From NCBI RefSeq assembly GCF_000334155.1, contig NZ_ANNK01000132.1, positions 1 to 41,416 on the forward strand: 41,416 nucleotides of DNA, in the 5' to 3' direction. The notes beneath the pieces are model-generated. The model was given only the letters and a program-made list of their open reading frames with translations, made no database searches and was not told where the DNA came from. The translations under genes were made by a program, and so were the position numbers. Shown here in pieces: positions 39,101 to 41,416 of the stretch. Source of the DNA: Halalkalibacterium ligniniphilum. Its GTDB lineage: Bacteria; Bacillota; Bacilli; Bacillales; Bacillaceae_D. The number at the start of each line of letters is the position of its first letter. The first letter of the stretch is position 1.

Positions 39101-40018
39101 ATGGAGAAACGACGGCTAGGTGATTCTGATTTACTTGTAAGCGAACTTGGCTTTGGCTGTATGTCTTTAGGTACCGATGAAAAGCATGCGCTTAATATGA
39201 TCGATCAAGCTATCGAACATGGCATTAATTATTTAGACACTGCTGACCTTTATGATCAGGGTTTAAACGAAGCGTTTATCGGTCAAGCATTAAAAGGGAG
39301 ACGGGAGCAAATCATTTTAGCGACAAAAGTGGGAAACCGTTTCGAAAAGGGGAAAGAAGGATGGTCATGGGATCCATCAAAGCGCTATATCAAGCAAGCC
39401 GTCAAAGCCAGCCTCCAACGGCTGCAAACAGATTACATCGATCTTTATCAGCTGCATGGCGGCACGATTGAAGATCATATTGATGAAACAATTGAAGCCT
39501 TTGAGGAATTAAAAAAAGAAGGAGTGATTCGTTATTACGGCATTTCTTCCATTCGTCCAAATGTTATTCGCGAATACTTGAAGCGCTCCTCCATTGTTAG
39601 TATTATGATGCAATATAGCATCCTTGATCGTCGTCCTGAAGAATGGTTTTCTTTAATAAAAGAGCATCGTGTAAGCATTGTCGCACGAGGTCCTTTGGCA
39701 AAAGGGCTATTAACCAATCGCTCTCTTGATTCTCTAGGGGAGTCAACAAAGCAAAGTGGTTATCTTGACTACTCTTATCAAGAATTAGTCAACGTGCGAG
39801 AACAGCTGACAAGCAAAATTTCTAAACGTAGCCTGAACGAAATGGCTTTACGCTATTGTCTTCATGACGATGCTGTTGCAACCGTAGCTGCGGGCGCAAG
39901 TACAGTTGAACAACTCGAAGACAATGTAGAAGCGATCGATTCTCCCCCGCTATCAAAAAGTGAAATTGAGATGATTCAAGCTACAACGAAGGCTTCACGC
40001 TACGAACAGCATCGTTAA
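39101..40018 (+). CDS. Aldo/keto reductase
   Basis: 305 residues from ATG 39101 (AAGGAG nine bases upstream); GTG 39092 is in frame but overlaps the site. It is an AKR TIM barrel with MEKRRLGDSDLLVSELGFGCM, the catalytic Asp and Tyr in NYLDTADLYDQG, the Lys in ILATKVG and the His in YQLHGG. NADPH-binding elements are near SIVARGPLAKGLL and AAGASTVEQLEDN. The substrate is unknown. It is probably unrelated to the aromatic cluster, since it is divergent from the regulator and terminated on its own. Confidence 0.92.
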   Translation: MEKRRLGDSDLLVSELGFGCMSLGTDEKHALNMIDQAIEHGINYLDTADLYDQGLNEAFIGQALKGRREQIILATKVGNRFEKGKEGWSWDPSKRYIKQAVKASLQRLQTDYIDLYQLHGGTIEDHIDETIEAFEELKKEGVIRYYGISSIRPNVIREYLKRSSIVSIMMQYSILDRRPEEWFSLIKEHRVSIVARGPLAKGLLTNRSLDSLGESTKQSGYLDYSYQELVNVREQLTSKISKRSLNEMALRYCLHDDAVATVAAGASTVEQLEDNVEAIDSPPLSKSEIEMIQATTKASRYEQHR

Positions 40019-40090
40019 GATAAACAAAGCTTTGCTTTCTCTAAGTCCTTAATAGCGAAAGCCTTCGATAAACTTCTGTGTTAAGTAAAA

Positions 40091-40121
40091 AAAATCTAAG
40101 CAGAGCGTCTGCTTAGATTTT
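40091..40121. terminator. Bidirectional terminator between aldo/keto reductase and wrbA-like genes
   Basis: A perfect 13-bp stem, AAAATCTAAGCAG / CTGCTTAGATTTT, with A and T tracts on its two sides. It serves the converging genes. Confidence 0.85.
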
Positions 40122-40129
40122 TCATTTTA

Positions 40130-40744
40130 TTATTGCTGCAAGCCTTTTTTAACCCATTCAGCCACTTGAACCGTACGCTTCGCTTGATGCGTGACACCTT
40201 GCTTCACATCTTCTGTCATCTTGCCATCCTGCCCTACAGTGACACTTGTACCGTACGGATTCCCACCTGCAGCAAATGTTTCAGGTGCAGTGTAACCAGG
40301 CGCTGCAACGATTGCACCCCAGTGGTACATGGTAGTGTAAAGAGAAAGAATCGTTGCTTCATGTCCGCCATGAGGATTACTTGCACTAGACATTGCACTA
40401 ACAACCTTGTTTGCTAACTTTCCATTGAACCATAGACCACCTGTTGTATCTAAGAATTGCTTCATTTGAGCTGGTAAGTTTCCGAAGCGTGTAGGTACAC
40501 TGAAAATGATGGCGTCAGCCCACTCTAAATCATCAAGACTAACAGTCGGAACATCCTTTGTTGCTTCAACATGCGCTTTCCAAGCAGGATTTGATTCAAT
40601 CGCTGCTTCTGGAGCAAGCTCTTCAACTTTTAAAAGCTTAACTTCTGCGCCAGCTTGTGTTGCTGCCTCTTCAGCCCATTGAGCAAGCTGATAGTTAGTA
40701 CCTGTTGAGCTGTAATAAATGACTGCCAATTTTACGTTAGACAT
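40130..40744 (-). CDS. wrbA: NAD(P)H:quinone oxidoreductase, WrbA type
   Basis: 204 residues from ATG 40744 with AAAAGGAG nine bases before. It is a flavodoxin-like fold with the FMN phosphate loop YYSSTGTNYQLA, the central segment WADAIIFSVPTRFGNLPAQMKQFLD, and SAMSSASNPHGGHEATILSLYTTMYHWG, typical of WrbA. It reduces quinones by two electrons without semiquinone radicals. A second in-frame start at 40798 (GAGGTG six bases before) would add 18 residues, MGLFNKLFGKSDKKENDT. Both have good sites and both may be used. It is divergent from the HxlR gene. Confidence 0.92.
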   Translation of the reverse strand: MSNVKLAVIYYSSTGTNYQLAQWAEEAATQAGAEVKLLKVEELAPEAAIESNPAWKAHVEATKDVPTVSLDDLEWADAIIFSVPTRFGNLPAQMKQFLDTTGGLWFNGKLANKVVSAMSSASNPHGGHEATILSLYTTMYHWGAIVAAPGYTAPETFAAGGNPYGTSVTVGQDGKMTEDVKQGVTHQAKRTVQVAEWVKKGLQQ

Positions 40745-40994
40745 TGTATCATTCTCCTTTTTATCTGATTTTCCAAAAAGCTTGTTAAACAAACCCATCT
40801 GAAACACCTCATTTAATGAGTGAAATCCTCAAATGCTACTGTAAAAATTTTTTGTTCATTTCAGTTTAATTATGCATGGAATTGAAAGAGTCCGAAAAGT
40901 ACGCACTTTCATGTAAGCTAGTTTCAAAAAAGATACTAATGAGAAGGAATAAGCATTTTCCTTTTCACTTTTATCGAAATATGCTATCATTTTT

Positions 40995-41007
40995 AAGTAA
41001 GTTACTT
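40995..41007. promoter_or_regulatory. HxlR operator candidate
   Basis: AAGTAAGTTACTT is a perfect palindrome with 6-base arms around one base. It lies between the divergent wrbA-like and HxlR genes, 33 bases before the HxlR start. A half site (CAAGTAA) follows at about 41017. Confidence 0.55.
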
Positions 41008-41039
41008 TAGAATATCAAGTAAAAAAGTGGAGGGATATC

Positions 41040-41381
41040 ATGGCAGAAAAATGCTCAGGCGTTGAAGCAACATTAGACATCATAGCTGGCAAGTGGAAGC
41101 CTGTTATTTTGTTCCACCTATTAACAAATGAGACGTTACGATTTGGTGAATTAAGACGTGCATTACCGAATATTACACAGAAAATGCTTACATCTCAATT
41201 ACGGGAATTAGAAAATAAGGGCATTATTGAACGCAAAGTGTATCCCCAAGTACCGCCGAAAGTAGAGTACTCGATTACAGAACATGGTCATTCGCTTGTT
41301 CCGATTCTGCAATTAATGGATGAATGGGGCGATACCCACCTCAAACAAACCAGTCCAGAAAAAATCGCTACAAATAAATAA
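41040..41381 (+). CDS. HxlR-family transcriptional regulator
   Basis: 113 residues from ATG 41040 with GGAGGGATATC upstream. It is a compact winged helix with Cys5 near the N-terminus (MAEKCSGVEATLDIIAGKWK) and RFGELRRALPNITQKMLTSQLRELENKGII, VPPKVEYSITEHG, as in the HxlR/YodB/HypR group. A single early Cys is used for electrophile sensing in YodB-like members, and the divergent gene is a quinone reductase. By analogy it is likely a quinone- or electrophile-responsive repressor of wrbA (inference). Confidence 0.92.
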   Translation: MAEKCSGVEATLDIIAGKWKPVILFHLLTNETLRFGELRRALPNITQKMLTSQLRELENKGIIERKVYPQVPPKVEYSITEHGHSLVPILQLMDEWGDTHLKQTSPEKIATNK

Positions 41382-41397
41382 AGAAATAAGTAAATAT

Positions 41398-41416
41398 CCG
41401 CCGGTAGAACCGGCGG
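41398..41416 (+). terminator. Terminator of the HxlR gene, cut by the window edge
   Basis: The stem CCGCCGGT / ACCGGCGG with an AGA loop begins 16 bases after the stop codon. The T tract would lie outside the window. Confidence 0.65.

Overview
The window looks like a chromosomal segment of an endospore-forming member of the Bacillaceae: low to moderate GC, strong GGAGG ribosome binding sites, many TTG and GTG starts, sporulation-associated prkA and yhbH, and a trmL / YhbB-type amidase / ogt / queG neighbourhood resembling the Bacillus yhb region. The species cannot be named from sequence reading alone.

Left part (1-13.9 kb): an accessory region of decayed mobile DNA. Two late PBSX-type prophage genes survive on the minus strand about 11 kb apart, xhlA (cut by the window edge) and xkdX. 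Between them lie a PadR/DUF2812/membrane-protein cassette, IS3 debris fused to the end of an XRE regulator pseudogene, and a divergent pair of XRE regulators sharing a 15-bp operator. A two-TM coiled-coil protein follows the repressor-like member. An apparently intact IS21-family element comes next. The most striking object is an element at 8281-10848: it has 38-bp Tn3-type terminal inverted repeats and a perfect 5-bp target duplication, and it sits inside a VOC (glyoxalase-fold) gene. It keeps only the C-terminal end of a Tn3 transposase and carries two unrecognised passenger genes, a secreted fibronectin-III-like protein and a four-TM protein. A DUF523 gene and a scar joining an IS21 istB remnant to a truncated IS200 tnpA close the region.

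Middle (14-32.3 kb): a nitrilase / sodium:solute symporter / DUF3311 operon with a divergent LysR regulator is followed by conserved Bacillaceae core genes. These are yhbH, a type I signal peptidase, prkA, a class A penicillin-binding protein, a YufK-like membrane protein, a 29-residue membrane peptide, trmL, an amidase-domain protein, ogt, queG, a B3/B4-domain protein, dps, an Old-Yellow-Enzyme-type oxidoreductase and yuiD.

Right part (32.3-41.4 kb): an aromatic-ring hydroxylation and cleavage cluster. HpaB-type monooxygenase, extradiol dioxygenase, stand-alone FMN adenylyltransferase (FAD synthetase domain), HpaC-type flavin reductase and a 4-oxalocrotonate tautomerase are encoded on one strand. 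Upstream is a regulator that joins an XylR-N/V4R sensor half to a PucR-type helix-turn-helix. Catabolite-repression (cre) sites lie near both promoters. The proposed logic is that the reductase supplies FADH2, the FAD synthetase supplies FAD, the monooxygenase makes a catechol and the dioxygenase opens it. The substrate (4-hydroxyphenylacetate or a simple phenol) is not settled by sequence. An aldo/keto reductase, a WrbA-type quinone reductase and a divergent HxlR regulator finish the window.
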